Source: Dactylosporangium vinaceum (GTDB lineage Bacteria > Actinomycetota > Actinomycetes > Mycobacteriales > Micromonosporaceae). From it: 64,000 nucleotides of DNA. The DNA lies in contig NZ_CP061913.1 in NCBI RefSeq assembly GCF_019904175.1, forward strand, positions 3,968,001 to 4,032,000, given 5' to 3'. Below the pieces are notes generated by a model. The model was not told where the DNA came from. It worked only from the letters and a program-made list of their open reading frames with translations, and searched no databases. Positions 35,142 to 44,127 of this stretch are shown here, piece after piece (positions within the stretch are counted from its first letter, which is position 1; the number at the start of each line of letters is the position of its first letter). Position numbers and translations under genes: made by a program.

Positions 35142-35173
35142 GCGGGCCGGACGGTGAGACACGTCCGGCCCGC
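35142..35173. terminator. bidirectional hairpin terminator
   Basis: Perfect 12-base arms, GCGGGCCGGACG at 35142-35153 and CGTCCGGCCCGC at 35162-35173, with an 8-base loop. It lies between the convergent exopolysaccharide operon and the HAF-repeat-like gene that ends at 35181, so it can end transcription both ways. Confidence 0.75.
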
Positions 35174-35180
35174 GACGACG

Positions 35181-36356
35181 TCAGCCGCGCCCGCACGTCC
35201 ACACGACCGGCAGCGGGGTAGTGCCGACCTGCCCAGCGAGCGTGGTTCCGGCATCACTGATCGATGTCACGATGGTCTGGCGAGGGTCCTCGGGGCCCGG
35301 CACCGGCAGCGCCACTGTGGCACCGCCGGCGACGAGGCTCGGCGATCCGGCTATCCAGCCGTTCGGGTTGACCACCTGGAAGAATCCCGGCGTGCTGCTG
35401 ACGTCACCCGTGCCGAGGTTCCACACGACGCCGTCGATGTACTTGCCGCCGGTCCAGTCATAGAGCGCTTTGCCGAGCACGAGGCCGCCGCGGATCGCGA
35501 TCCCCGAATAGTCGTTGCTCACCTGATCGTGTCCGCGCGGCGCGGGCATGCGCTGCAGGGTCCCGTCGGGGTGCCACACCACGGCGACCCGCTCGGCCCC
35601 CCTGGCGGCGGTGCCGACGATCGTGCCGTCCTCGTCGATCGCCCGGGCTTCGGCCTTCCAACCCGCTCCGGCCGACGCGAGCGGCACCGGGTCGTCGGTC
35701 GGCGAGCGCCACCGGGCCGGGCCGTCCGCGGTCGTGCCGGCCATCATGCCCGCGTCGTTGATGCCCACGACCTGCGCCTCCCGGCCCTTCACCCGGCTGA
35801 CCGTGCCGTCGGCGACCACCCAACCGACGTGCTTGCCGTTCACCAGACTGCCGCCGACAGCGACGCCGTGCGAGTTGATGTCGCTGAGCCCGCGCTCCAC
35901 GCCGGGCATCGCCACCGTCTTCGGGTCGTGGGCATCCACCCATATCACCGGCGTCGGCTCGGCCGCCTGCGGGTATGTCCGCCCGACGATGTAGTGCCCG
36001 GTCGGATCGGCGCCGCTGACGATGCCCTTGGGAGGCTGTCCGGCCGGCACGGGAAGCTGGGCGGCCCGGCAGACCGGCGGTCCGCTCGGCGCACCGCTCG
36101 GGCTCGGGTCCGGCCGGCCGCTGCCCGAGGCTGCGACCTGCGGTGGGACGCCGCCGCGCCAGCCGCTTGTGGCGAGCCAGCCCGTGGCGAGGATCGCGAC
36201 CACCGCGGCGGCGACGCCGGCCGAGCCGGCCAGCCGCGCCCGGCGATGACGGCGCTCACCCTCGGTGACCGCCCGCATGACGTTCACGGTGGACGGGCCC
36301 GGCTCCCCGTCCAGGACGCGGAACACCGCCGCGCCGTACTGCTCGTCGGTAGTCAC
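35181..36356 (-). CDS. membrane-anchored protein with extracellular HAF-like repeats, sigma-factor partner
   Basis: A 391-residue single-pass protein. The N-terminal 40 residues are cytosolic, one helix (GSAGVAAAVVAILATGWLA) follows, then a Pro/Ser spacer and a repeated beta-rich ectodomain. The repeats carry GLSDINSHGVAVGGS, VVGINDAGMMAGTT, EARAIDEDGTIVGTAA and SISDAGTTLAGQVG, the HAF-repeat style that forms propellers. Eight bases separate it from the SigE-type sigma factor upstream, so it is likely its co-expressed regulator or output. There is no classical zinc anti-sigma motif. Role inferred from context. Confidence 0.65.
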   Translation of the reverse strand: MTTDEQYGAAVFRVLDGEPGPSTVNVMRAVTEGERRHRRARLAGSAGVAAAVVAILATGWLATSGWRGGVPPQVAASGSGRPDPSPSGAPSGPPVCRAAQLPVPAGQPPKGIVSGADPTGHYIVGRTYPQAAEPTPVIWVDAHDPKTVAMPGVERGLSDINSHGVAVGGSLVNGKHVGWVVADGTVSRVKGREAQVVGINDAGMMAGTTADGPARWRSPTDDPVPLASAGAGWKAEARAIDEDGTIVGTAARGAERVAVVWHPDGTLQRMPAPRGHDQVSNDYSGIAIRGGLVLGKALYDWTGGKYIDGVVWNLGTGDVSSTPGFFQVVNPNGWIAGSPSLVAGGATVALPVPGPEDPRQTIVTSISDAGTTLAGQVGTTPLPVVWTCGRG

Positions 36357-36363
36357 GTCGGCC

Positions 36364-36939
36364 TCAGCCGCCCTTCCGCTCGATGATGGAGTCGCCCAGC
36401 ACGCGGCGCAGTGTGGCCAGCCCGCGGGACGACTGGCTGCGGACCGTCCCGGCCGAGCACTCCAGTGCCGCCGCGACCTCCTCGACCGTCATGTCGCACA
36501 GGAATCGCAGAATCAGCACGGCGCGCTGCCGGCTCGGCACGTGTTGCAGTGCCGAGCGCACGGTCACCTCGTCGACCACGCGCTCATGGAACCCACCGCC
36601 GGGGTCGGGCCGCTCGGGCAGGTCCCCGGGCAGCACCGTGCGCGACCAGGGCCGTCGCTTCTCGTCGACGAACGCGCGCACGAGCATCGTGCGCACGTAC
36701 TGGTCGAGGTGCTCCACCTCGCTCACGCGCAGCCAGCGGGTGTACAGGCGCGTGATCGTCTGTTGCACCAGATCGTCGGCTCGCTGCCCGTCGCCGCACA
36801 GCACGTAGGCCAGCTTGCGCAGCATCGGCATACGCCCGGTCACGTACTCGACGTACTGCTGCTGTTTGTCGGTCCGCAAAGATCGGTATCCCTTCTTGCG
36901 TCCCGACTTCAACGGCCGAACCATGGCCCGGCGTTGCAC
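36364..36939 (-). CDS. SigE-family ECF RNA polymerase sigma factor
   Basis: A 191-residue sigma factor of the actinobacterial SigE-like ECF group. Region 2 reads RMPMLRKLAYVLCGDGQRADDLVQQTITRLYTRW; region 4 reads ALQHVPSRQRAVLILRFLCDMTVEEVAAALECSAGTVRSQSSRGLATLR. The N-terminus is basic. GTG at 36939 has GGAG upstream; an ATG five codons later is possible. It is transcribed with the membrane-anchored repeat protein, a common arrangement for envelope-signal circuits. Confidence 0.88.
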   Translation of the reverse strand: MQRRAMVRPLKSGRKKGYRSLRTDKQQQYVEYVTGRMPMLRKLAYVLCGDGQRADDLVQQTITRLYTRWLRVSEVEHLDQYVRTMLVRAFVDEKRRPWSRTVLPGDLPERPDPGGGFHERVVDEVTVRSALQHVPSRQRAVLILRFLCDMTVEEVAAALECSAGTVRSQSSRGLATLRRVLGDSIIERKGG

Positions 36940-37220
36940 CGGATCTCCAGAAATTTTCCACCGCGGGTATGGAGTGCGTCGCCCGCCTCACCCGGAACGG
37001 TCGACCATGGCATCACCGCGGTGAGCATCGCCCGGCAGCGGGCACGACGTCGACAAGTGCCGGTACGCAGTCAGCCACCGAGGCGTTCTGGCAGGTCCTC
37101 TGGCTCGACCGGGCGGCGGCAACGCCGCACGACGGTGGACAGCTACGGTAGGCGCGCTGCACGCCATCCGCCATCCGCGATCAGGGTCGCGGGGGCGGCC
37201 GCGGACCCGCGCCGGGGCCG
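36940..37220. other. 281-base divergent intergenic region
   Basis: Contains the promoters of the sigma factor (minus) and the histidine kinase (plus). No clear -35/-10 pair, palindrome or small gene could be picked out. Confidence 0.4.
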
Positions 37221-39311
37221 GTGCGCATGCCGACATCGCCGACCATGACGCGCCTACCACCCGATCCGGGTGATGATTCGGCGCGGCTGGGGACGAACGG
37301 TCGGGATGTGGGGAACGGCCAGAGGTACCCGTTCGAACCGCACGCGGGAGCGGCCAGGCGAGCTGTAGATCACCGACGACCGCGACGAGCCGCGATCACC
37401 CGCGGGCTCACCTCCCTGCTGCTGCCGGCGGCACTGCTCCCGGCGCCGATCAAGGTGATCGTCGCCCTGACGGTCGTCACCGCGGAGACCGCCGTCGTGG
37501 GTGTGTTGTACCACCTGTCCGCACCAAACCCTCCCGGCGCGGCCATCTACATGCTCGGCGTCCTGGCGATCACGATCCTCTGGGGCGACCGCTTCGGCTT
37601 CCTCACCGCACTGATCAGCACCGTTGCCTTCAACTACTTCTACGTCCCGCCGGCCGGTCTCCACCTGACCTCGCTCCACGACGCCGTGCGGCTTCTGCTC
37701 TTCACCATTGCGGTGATGGTGGGTGGCGCGTTGGCCGGCTTGGCGCGAGGCAACGCCGAGGAGGCGCGGCGGCGCGCGTTGGAGGCCGAGACCATCGCGC
37801 GGCTGACCCAACTCTTCCTCGACAATGACCTCGAGCAGGGACTGCGAGAGGCGTCGCGGTGCCTCGAGGAACAATTCGGGCTGCGTTCGGCGGCGCTCGT
37901 CGTCGCCGGGCCTGACCAATCCGGCCCGGCGCCCGGCGACATTGCGATCGGCATAGGCGACCGGGCCGAGCCGGATGCGCTGCTCCTGGTGCCCGGCGAC
38001 ACGCCGCCCGACGACTGCCGGAGGATTCGCGCCTGGGTCGGTGAGCCGCTGGCGGCGATGGTGAGTGCGGCGCTGGAACGGGATCGGCTGATCAACTCGC
38101 TGCGCGGCAGCCGCGCACGAACCGAGGCGGTGCTCGCCGAACAGACCGCGCTACGACGGGTCGCCACACTTGTCGCCATGGGCGGATCACCGGATCGGGT
38201 GTTCGCCGCTGTCACGGCGGAGCTGCACCGGCTGTTCACGGACTGTCGTACGGCGCTGGTGCGGTATGAGCCGAATGGCGAGGTGTTCGTCGCGTCCGAG
38301 CGTGACGAGCGGGGCACCCTCATGCCGGCCCGCCGGAATCAGCCGATCAGCCGGTACAGCATCGTGGGCAACGTCGAGCGCTTGAAACGCACCGTGCAAG
38401 TCGACTACGACACCCTCCCCGGGCCGGTCGCCGCCGAAGTGCGCCAGCTCGGCGTGCACCGGGGTATCGGCGTACCGGTCTTCGTCGACGGCCGGCTGTG
38501 GGGTGCGTTGCTGGTCCTGTCCTCCCGGGTGGATCCGATACCGGCCGGTGCGCAGTCACGTCTGCAGGCCTTCAACGAACTGGTAGCCACGGCCATCGCC
38601 GTCGCCGACAACCGAGCCGCGCTCGCCGCCTCCAGGTCGCGGCTGGTCTCCGCCGCGGACGACGCGCGGCGCCGCATCGAACGCGACCTGCACGACGGTG
38701 CGCAGCAACGGATCATTTCGCTGGCCTTACAGCTGCGGCTCGCCACGGATACCGTCACGAGCCTGGCCGAGGCGCAGCGGCTGCTGTCGAACGCCGTGCA
38801 GGGGCTCACGGAGATCCACCAGAGTCTTTCGGACCTTGCTCGGGGCATTCACCCGGTGCTGCTGGCCCAGGGGGGCCTGGGCCCGACCATTCGGATGCTG
38901 GCCCGGCGCAGTGTGGTCCCCTGCGAGCTGGACCTGGACATCTCCCGAAGACTGCCGGAGCCCGTCGAGGTCGCCATCTACTACGTCGTTGCCGAAGCGC
39001 TGACCAACATCGCGAAACACAGCGGAGCGTCGCTCGCCTGTATATCGGTCATCGCTGATGATCGATGCGTACGGGTGCGGGTGTCCGACGACGGCGCGGG
39101 CTCAGCCGATCCGGCGCGGGGCACGGGACTCGTCGGTCTGCGGGACCGGCTCGAGGCACTCGGCGGTGGACTCAGCGTCGCCAGCCCGCCGGGAGGGGGC
39201 ACGACGCTGCACGCCGAGCTACCACTTGTGAGGCCCGGGATGGTCTCGGTGCCGGACGACCCGCGCGACAGAATGGCGACGCGCGGCGAGGGATCTGGAA
39301 GCCGGGTCTGA
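37221..39311 (+). CDS. orphan sensor histidine kinase (DUF4118, GAF, HisKA_3)
   Basis: Up to 696 residues. A KdpD-like DUF4118 membrane domain (LTSLLLPAALLPAP to LLLFTIAVMVGGALAG, about residues 60-175) is followed by a coiled coil and two GAF-like domains (the second with RTALVRYEPNGEVFVAS and HRGIGVPVFVDGRLWGALLV). Then comes a HisKA_3 box RRRIERDLHDGAQQR with phospho-acceptor His491, and a HATPase_c domain (EALTNIAKHSGAS, DDGAGSADPARGTGLVGLRDRLEALGG). No response regulator is adjacent, so it is an orphan of the NarL-partner type. Three in-frame starts (37221 GTG, 37227 ATG, 37245 ATG) cannot be separated by ribosome sites. Confidence 0.88.
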   Translation: MRMPTSPTMTRLPPDPGDDSARLGTNGRDVGNGQRYPFEPHAGAARRAVDHRRPRRAAITRGLTSLLLPAALLPAPIKVIVALTVVTAETAVVGVLYHLSAPNPPGAAIYMLGVLAITILWGDRFGFLTALISTVAFNYFYVPPAGLHLTSLHDAVRLLLFTIAVMVGGALAGLARGNAEEARRRALEAETIARLTQLFLDNDLEQGLREASRCLEEQFGLRSAALVVAGPDQSGPAPGDIAIGIGDRAEPDALLLVPGDTPPDDCRRIRAWVGEPLAAMVSAALERDRLINSLRGSRARTEAVLAEQTALRRVATLVAMGGSPDRVFAAVTAELHRLFTDCRTALVRYEPNGEVFVASERDERGTLMPARRNQPISRYSIVGNVERLKRTVQVDYDTLPGPVAAEVRQLGVHRGIGVPVFVDGRLWGALLVLSSRVDPIPAGAQSRLQAFNELVATAIAVADNRAALAASRSRLVSAADDARRRIERDLHDGAQQRIISLALQLRLATDTVTSLAEAQRLLSNAVQGLTEIHQSLSDLARGIHPVLLAQGGLGPTIRMLARRSVVPCELDLDISRRLPEPVEVAIYYVVAEALTNIAKHSGASLACISVIADDRCVRVRVSDDGAGSADPARGTGLVGLRDRLEALGGGLSVASPPGGGTTLHAELPLVRPGMVSVPDDPRDRMATRGEGSGSRV

Positions 39312-39366
39312 CGATCCGGGCACGCCTGCCAGCCAGATGCGCAGCGCCGGCCAAGCCGGACCCCGA

Positions 39367-40992
39367 TCAGTACACCCGGAAGTCGAAGGTGCCGGTGAAC
39401 TGTCGTGAGTCGCTCGCCTCGATGGTCAGCGTACCGGTCCAGGCACCGCTTGACGGCACGGTGACGGCGCCTCCGGCGAATGCGACAGGGGTCGGCTCGC
39501 CGGGCCGGAGCGCCCCCGGCAGGCGGTACGGGAAGCGGACGCCGGGTGTCGGACCCGCATGGCCCGGCTGGCTGAGCACGAGCTGTACCGACCGGGCCGG
39601 CGGGGTAGCCTCGGCCCGGCCGGTGATGGTGACGCGGTGGCTCTGCGGCCCGCGGCGCAGGGGGGCGATGTCCACGGCGACGATGTACGGGTCGACGGTG
39701 ATGGTGGCGTGCAGCTCCGGCGCGTAAGCGGCCTCGGCGGGGGTGATGGAGGACAGCATACCGGACAGCGCCACGATGAGCGCGCCGAGTCCGGCCTCGG
39801 TGCGGACCCAGCCGCGTAGCCTGGCGGTCTGTCCCGCAGCGGCCCCGCCGGCGGCGGCTTGCCGGCGGACCCAGCGGTTGCCGGCGACGCCCAGCGCGAC
39901 CGCGCCGGCCACGAGGAGGAGCTTGGCCGTCAGGGTGAGGCCGTATGCCGTGGTGAGCAGGGCGCCGGGGTAGCGGACCTGGATCAGGGCCTGGAGCAGG
40001 CCGGAGACGGTCAGTGCGGCGACCGCGCCGGCGGCGTAGCGCGACCACCGGGGCAGCCTGCGGAGCCGTTCGCCGCTGATCCGCCGGCGCAGCAGGAGCC
40101 AGCCGAGCGCCGCCAGGCCGCCGAGCCAGGCGGTAACGGCGACGACGTGCAGGAGTGTCGTCGCGAACTGCCACCACTGCCCGGCCCCGCCGTGACCGTT
40201 GCGCACCACGGTGCCGAGCACGGCCACGGCGAGCAGGCCGCCGGTCACCCGGAGGAGCCGGTCAGGGAGGCGCAGGACGGCGGGCACGGCGGCGAGCAGC
40301 GTCAGCCGGAGCCAGACGGCGGTGGCGTACGCGGTGCCGGCGAACGCGCCGAAGTCCGCCCCGCCCTGCCATTCGTGCTGCGCGACGAGCTGCAGCAGCG
40401 ATCCGGCGGCGGTCGTCCCGGCGCCGATGCGGGCGGCTCGCCACAGTGTCCGCCGCTCGTGCGGGTCGGCTCCGAGCACCATGGCGGCGGGGACCAGGCC
40501 GAGCGCGACCACCAGCCCGAGGTACACGATGGCCTTGCCGGCGGCCGCGCCGAGCTCCCACCCGGTGCGTGGTGCGTTGTCCGCTGCCGCGGTGGCCGTG
40601 CCGGTGGCGGGTACGCCGTAGCCGAACTGCATGGAGCCGCCGGCCGGGTGCGAGTCGGCGGAGACCACTGACCAGCTGACGGTGTAGATGCCCGGCGGAA
40701 GGCCGGGCCGCAGGCCGATGACGACGGTCGTCCGCCCGGCCTCGAGCCGGGGCGAGCCGGTGTCGGCCCGGGTGCCCTGCGCGTCGAGCACGCGGGCGCC
40801 CCCGGCGGGCGGCAGCACCACCGGCTCGTCGAACGTCACCCGGACGACGGTCGGCATGGCTGACAGCTGCGCACCGTTGGCGGGGTCGGTGGCGACCAGG
40901 GTGGCGTGGGCCTGCGCGGGGGCCACCCACAGCAGCACGGCGAAGAGCGCGGCGAAGAGCGCGGCGACGACCGCCCCGGCCGTGCGGGTCAT
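39367..40992 (-). CDS. copper resistance/import protein, CopC-CopD fusion
   Basis: A 541-residue envelope protein. A Sec signal ends at APAQA|HATL, leaving an N-terminal His that binds Cu(II) in CopC; TFDEPVVL and SADSHPAGGSMQFG (second Cu ligands) follow. About eight helices from residue 145 to 420 form the CopD part (LHVVAVTAWLGGLAALGWLLL is its usual His-containing helix). A periplasmic-type beta domain (HATITVDPYIVAVDIAPLR) ends it. Fused CopC-CopD proteins are common in Actinobacteria. The start overlaps the stop of the ABC ATPase gene by four bases, so copper handling is tied to that transporter operon, which is unusual. Confidence 0.85.
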   Translation of the reverse strand: MTRTAGAVVAALFAALFAVLLWVAPAQAHATLVATDPANGAQLSAMPTVVRVTFDEPVVLPPAGGARVLDAQGTRADTGSPRLEAGRTTVVIGLRPGLPPGIYTVSWSVVSADSHPAGGSMQFGYGVPATGTATAAADNAPRTGWELGAAAGKAIVYLGLVVALGLVPAAMVLGADPHERRTLWRAARIGAGTTAAGSLLQLVAQHEWQGGADFGAFAGTAYATAVWLRLTLLAAVPAVLRLPDRLLRVTGGLLAVAVLGTVVRNGHGGAGQWWQFATTLLHVVAVTAWLGGLAALGWLLLRRRISGERLRRLPRWSRYAAGAVAALTVSGLLQALIQVRYPGALLTTAYGLTLTAKLLLVAGAVALGVAGNRWVRRQAAAGGAAAGQTARLRGWVRTEAGLGALIVALSGMLSSITPAEAAYAPELHATITVDPYIVAVDIAPLRRGPQSHRVTITGRAEATPPARSVQLVLSQPGHAGPTPGVRFPYRLPGALRPGEPTPVAFAGGAVTVPSSGAWTGTLTIEASDSRQFTGTFDFRVY

Positions 40993-41753
40993 GCCGGTGC
41001 GAACTCGTCGAGCAGGCCCAGGATGTGCTCCCGGAGAGCGATGAACGCCCCGGCGGACTGGTCGCGCGGATGATCGAGGCCGACCTCGATCACCTCCTGG
41101 ATGCGGGCCGGGCGCGGCGACAGCACGACGACCCGGTCGGCCAGGACCAGCGCCTCGCTCACGTCATGGGTGATGAGCACCGCGGTGAACCCGCGGTTGC
41201 GCCACAGCCGGTGCAGTTCCTGCTGCAGCGAACGCCGGGTGAGCGCGTCGAGCTTGCCGAGCGGCTCGTCCAGCAGCAGCACGGACGGGTCGTTGACCAG
41301 CGCGCGGGCCAGCGCCGCCCGCTGGGCCATGCCGCCGGACAGCTGCGCCGGCCACACGTCGGCGAAGTCGGCCAGGCCGACCAGCTCCAGGGACTCGTCG
41401 ACACGGTGCCTGGCGTCCCGGGCCGGCAGCCCGCGGGCCTGCGGGCCGATGGCGACGTTGCCCCGTACCGTGCGCCACGGCAGCAGCGTCGGGTCCTGGA
41501 AGACCAGGGCCCGGCTCGGGTGCGGCCCGCTCACGCGTTCGCCGCCGACGTGCACGGCGCCGAAGAGCGGCCGGTCGAGGCCGGCGAGCAGCCGGATCAG
41601 GGTCGACTTGCCGCTGCCGCTCGGGCCGATCAGCGCAACGAACTCGCCGGCTCCGACGGACAGCGTGACGTCGTCGAGCACCGGCAGGTCGCGGCCGCCG
41701 CTGCGGAAGGCCTGGGTGACGTGGACGATGTCGACGGCCTGCGCGCCTACCAT
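40989..41753 (-). CDS. ABC transporter ATP-binding protein (SsuB/TauB/NrtD type)
   Basis: A 254-residue ATPase of the sulfonate/nitrate/taurine group. Walker A is GPSGSGKST, Q-loop VFQDPTLLPWRTV, signature LSGGMAQRAALARAL, Walker B VLLLDEPLGKLD and switch ITHDVSEAL. LLPWRTVRGNV is typical of this subfamily. ATG 41753 overlaps the permease stop by seven bases. It powers uptake of an oxyanion, probably a sulfonate given the neighbouring sulfur genes; ligand not proven. Confidence 0.9.
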   Translation of the reverse strand: MVGAQAVDIVHVTQAFRSGGRDLPVLDDVTLSVGAGEFVALIGPSGSGKSTLIRLLAGLDRPLFGAVHVGGERVSGPHPSRALVFQDPTLLPWRTVRGNVAIGPQARGLPARDARHRVDESLELVGLADFADVWPAQLSGGMAQRAALARALVNDPSVLLLDEPLGKLDALTRRSLQQELHRLWRNRGFTAVLITHDVSEALVLADRVVVLSPRPARIQEVIEVGLDHPRDQSAGAFIALREHILGLLDEFAPA

Positions 41754-42829
41754 CGGGTCAGCTCCTTCTCCCATCGCAGCACCCAGTTGCGGGCCCGGAA
41801 CAGGGCCGTCAGCAGGATGCCGCAGACGACGACGAGCACGGCGATACCGGCGTACACGGCCGGGAAGTCGCCCCAGCCCTTCTTCCAGTTGAGGTACCAG
41901 CCGAGGCCGGAGTTGACGCCGAAGTTCTCGGCGACCGTAAGGCTGACGAACGATACGCCGAGGGCCATGAACGCGCCGGTGAAGATGCTCGGCAGCGCCG
42001 CCGGCAGGCTGACCCGCAGGACCAGGAACCGGGCGCGGGCGCCGAGGGTCTGCGCGACGTCGAAGTAGGAGCGGGGCACGCCGAGGATGCCGGCGCGGGT
42101 CAGCACCGTGATCGGGAACCAGACGCTCAGCGCGATGAGGAACACGGCGCCGGCATAGGCGGTCGGGAACGCCACGAAGATGATCGGCACCCACGCCATC
42201 GACGGCACGGGGCCCAGGAAGACGAGGATGGGGTGTACCCAGTAGTTGGCCGACTGGAACCAGCCGATGAGCACGCCGGTGAGCAGACCGGCGACGAGTC
42301 CGACGGCGTAGCCGCAGGCGAGCAGGAGCAGTGAGTTGCCGAGGCTCTCGGCCAGGATGGCGCGGTCGTCCCACATCCGGTCGGCGATCTGCTGGGGCGC
42401 GGCGAAGTACGGCGGCGCCAGGACGAGGGTCTTCGCCGTGGAGATCTCCCAGAACAGCATCCACAAGCCCGATCCGAAAAGCCAGGCGGCGCCGTGCGAC
42501 ACCCGGCCCACGGCCCAGGCCCCGGTCCGCCCGCGCAGCGCGGTGAGGACCCAGACGGCGGCCCCCGCGGCGGCCACGGCGAGGCCGGCCGCGACGGTGA
42601 ACGCAGTGGTCGCCTCGACCGAGTCGGTGTCGCGCATCGGCAGGTCGGCGCTGTTGGGCACGGCACCGGAGACGATGGCGAAGACGATCCAGGCAACGAT
42701 GCCCGCCGCGGCCAGGATCGGGTTGACCCGCGCCGGGTTGGCGACCTTCTCGAGCGCGGCGTGGATGCGCGCCTCACCCTGCACGGTCGTATCGGATCGC
42801 GGCGGGGCGGTGGTGATGTCGCTGGTCAC
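41747..42829 (-). CDS. ABC transporter permease (SsuC/TauC type)
   Basis: A 360-residue BPD_transp_1 permease. Two helices and a loop come first (VNPILAAAGIVAWIVFAIVSG and a segment to about 130), which is longer than SsuC. The core has ESLGNSLLLLACGYAVGLVAGLLTGVL, GPVPSMAWVPIIFVAFPTAYAG and the EAA-like loop SYFDVAQTLGARARFLVLRVSLPAALPSIFTGA. It sits between the binding protein and ATPase genes. The N-terminal extra helices are an oddity whose purpose cannot be read. Confidence 0.88.
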   Translation of the reverse strand: MTSDITTAPPRSDTTVQGEARIHAALEKVANPARVNPILAAAGIVAWIVFAIVSGAVPNSADLPMRDTDSVEATTAFTVAAGLAVAAAGAAVWVLTALRGRTGAWAVGRVSHGAAWLFGSGLWMLFWEISTAKTLVLAPPYFAAPQQIADRMWDDRAILAESLGNSLLLLACGYAVGLVAGLLTGVLIGWFQSANYWVHPILVFLGPVPSMAWVPIIFVAFPTAYAGAVFLIALSVWFPITVLTRAGILGVPRSYFDVAQTLGARARFLVLRVSLPAALPSIFTGAFMALGVSFVSLTVAENFGVNSGLGWYLNWKKGWGDFPAVYAGIAVLVVVCGILLTALFRARNWVLRWEKELTRW

Positions 42830-42836
42830 GGGAGTC

Positions 42837-44006
42837 CTAGAAGTTCAGGCCGAGGTCGACGAAGACCTTGTCGGCCAGCGCGGGGACGTCGACGCCGGCG
42901 GGCAGGAAGCCGGTCTTGACGTACTTCTCGATACCGGGCTGCAGGGACTGGCGCAGGTTGCGCGGCGACGGGTCGAAGGTGAGGGTCTTGAGCACCTGCA
43001 GGATCTCCGCAGGCGTGCCGGCGACGTAGTTCTTGCTGGACTCGATCTGGGCGGTCTCCTCGAGGTTGGCGCCGGCCCATCGGGCGCCCTGGGCCCAGGC
43101 GGTGACGAGCTTGGCCGCGGTGACCGGGTCCTCGCTCACGAACTGGTTGTTGAGCACGACGGCGCAGCACGGCTGGTTGGCGTTGGCGCTGATGTCGCGG
43201 TTGTTCGACAACTCCTTGGCCCAGCCGTCGGCGACGCCCTGGATGATCGGCAGGTAGCCGCCGGCGGTGGCGATGGCGTCGACCTTCTTGTCCTTGAGGG
43301 CCTGGGGGAGCAGGGGCTGCTCGATGACGACCCACTCGACCTGTTTGGCCGCCGGGCTGGAGTTGATGCCGGCGTCGAGCAGGTCCAGGGAGAAGAAGTT
43401 GGTCGCCGAGCCCTGCAGGTTGCTGACGCCGATCTTCTTGCCCTTGAGCGAGGCGACCGTCGGCACCGAGCCGTCGTTGCGCACGTACAGGTCGAGGCAG
43501 CCGTGGTGCAGGCCGCCGCTGAGTTTGACCGGGGTGCCGTTGTAGATGGGGCCGAGGTAGTTGAAGAAGATGCCGTTGGAGGCGACGTACTTGCCGGATC
43601 CGACGGCCGTGATGACGTCCTCGCCGGTGCCGGACTTCTTCAGCACGACGTTGAGGCCGGCCTGCCGGAACAGGCCCTTCTCGTAGGCCACGACCAGAGG
43701 GGCGTCGCACACGCCGCTGGGCGTGGTCAGCGTGAGCTCCCGGTCGGCCCAGGACCTGGTCACGGTCAGCCCACCGGCCGTGGCCTTCGGCTTGTCCCGG
43801 CCGCGCACGAACGCCCAGCCCCCGAGGCCACCCGCGACGAGCACGCCGGCGCCGATGCCGGCCGCCGTGAGCAGGCGCCGCCGCGAGATGCCCTGCGACG
43901 CGTCGAGGTCGACATTGGCCTCGACCAGTTCGTCCGTTGCGTCGGCTCCGGCCGGCGCAGGCGCTTCGGTGGTGGCCGGGTCGTCCTGGGCCGGGTTGTC
44001 CGTCAT
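42837..44006 (-). CDS. ABC transporter substrate-binding protein (sulfonate/nitrate type), Tat-exported
   Basis: A 389-residue binding protein. A 38-residue acidic leader precedes a twin-arginine motif SRRRLLTAAGIGAGVLVAGG, so export is probably by Tat. The mature domain shows the SsuA/NMT1-like fold (PLVVAYEKGLFRQAGLNVVLKKSG, KKIGVSNLQGSATNFFSLDLL, PLLPQALKDKKVDAIATAG, VLNNQFVSEDPVTAAKLVTAW). ATG 44006 has AAGGTG upstream; an ATG three codons earlier is possible. First gene of the operon with permease, ATPase and CopCD. Confidence 0.87.
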   Translation of the reverse strand: MTDNPAQDDPATTEAPAPAGADATDELVEANVDLDASQGISRRRLLTAAGIGAGVLVAGGLGGWAFVRGRDKPKATAGGLTVTRSWADRELTLTTPSGVCDAPLVVAYEKGLFRQAGLNVVLKKSGTGEDVITAVGSGKYVASNGIFFNYLGPIYNGTPVKLSGGLHHGCLDLYVRNDGSVPTVASLKGKKIGVSNLQGSATNFFSLDLLDAGINSSPAAKQVEWVVIEQPLLPQALKDKKVDAIATAGGYLPIIQGVADGWAKELSNNRDISANANQPCCAVVLNNQFVSEDPVTAAKLVTAWAQGARWAGANLEETAQIESSKNYVAGTPAEILQVLKTLTFDPSPRNLRQSLQPGIEKYVKTGFLPAGVDVPALADKVFVDLGLNF

Positions 44007-44078
44007 GGGGATCACCTTCTGCAGTCACGGGAACGGATCGATGTGGACCGTAGCGCGTGGCGCTCGCAAACTCAATCT

Positions 44079-44099
44079 TTCCTATATGGTAACTAGCAA
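44079..44099. promoter_or_regulatory. weak copy of the sulfur-locus palindrome
   Basis: In the divergent region between the binding-protein gene and the cystathionine beta-synthase-like gene, TTCCTATA-N5-ACTAGCAA keeps the core of one half of the AACCTATC-N5-GATAGGTT element seen at 58073 and 61627, but the other half is poor. It is a half-site at best. Confidence 0.25.
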
Positions 44100-44127
44100 T
44101 TAGGCCGAGCGGGAGGTCGCCTTCGCG

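Noticed and set aside
44025-44075. 17-codon minus-strand frame from a TTG containing VHID ahead of the sulfonate-type binding protein, reminiscent of a cysteine leader.
   Set aside because: It has no Cys codon, ends PFP and lacks the RV-x-SA part; the similarity is only three residues.
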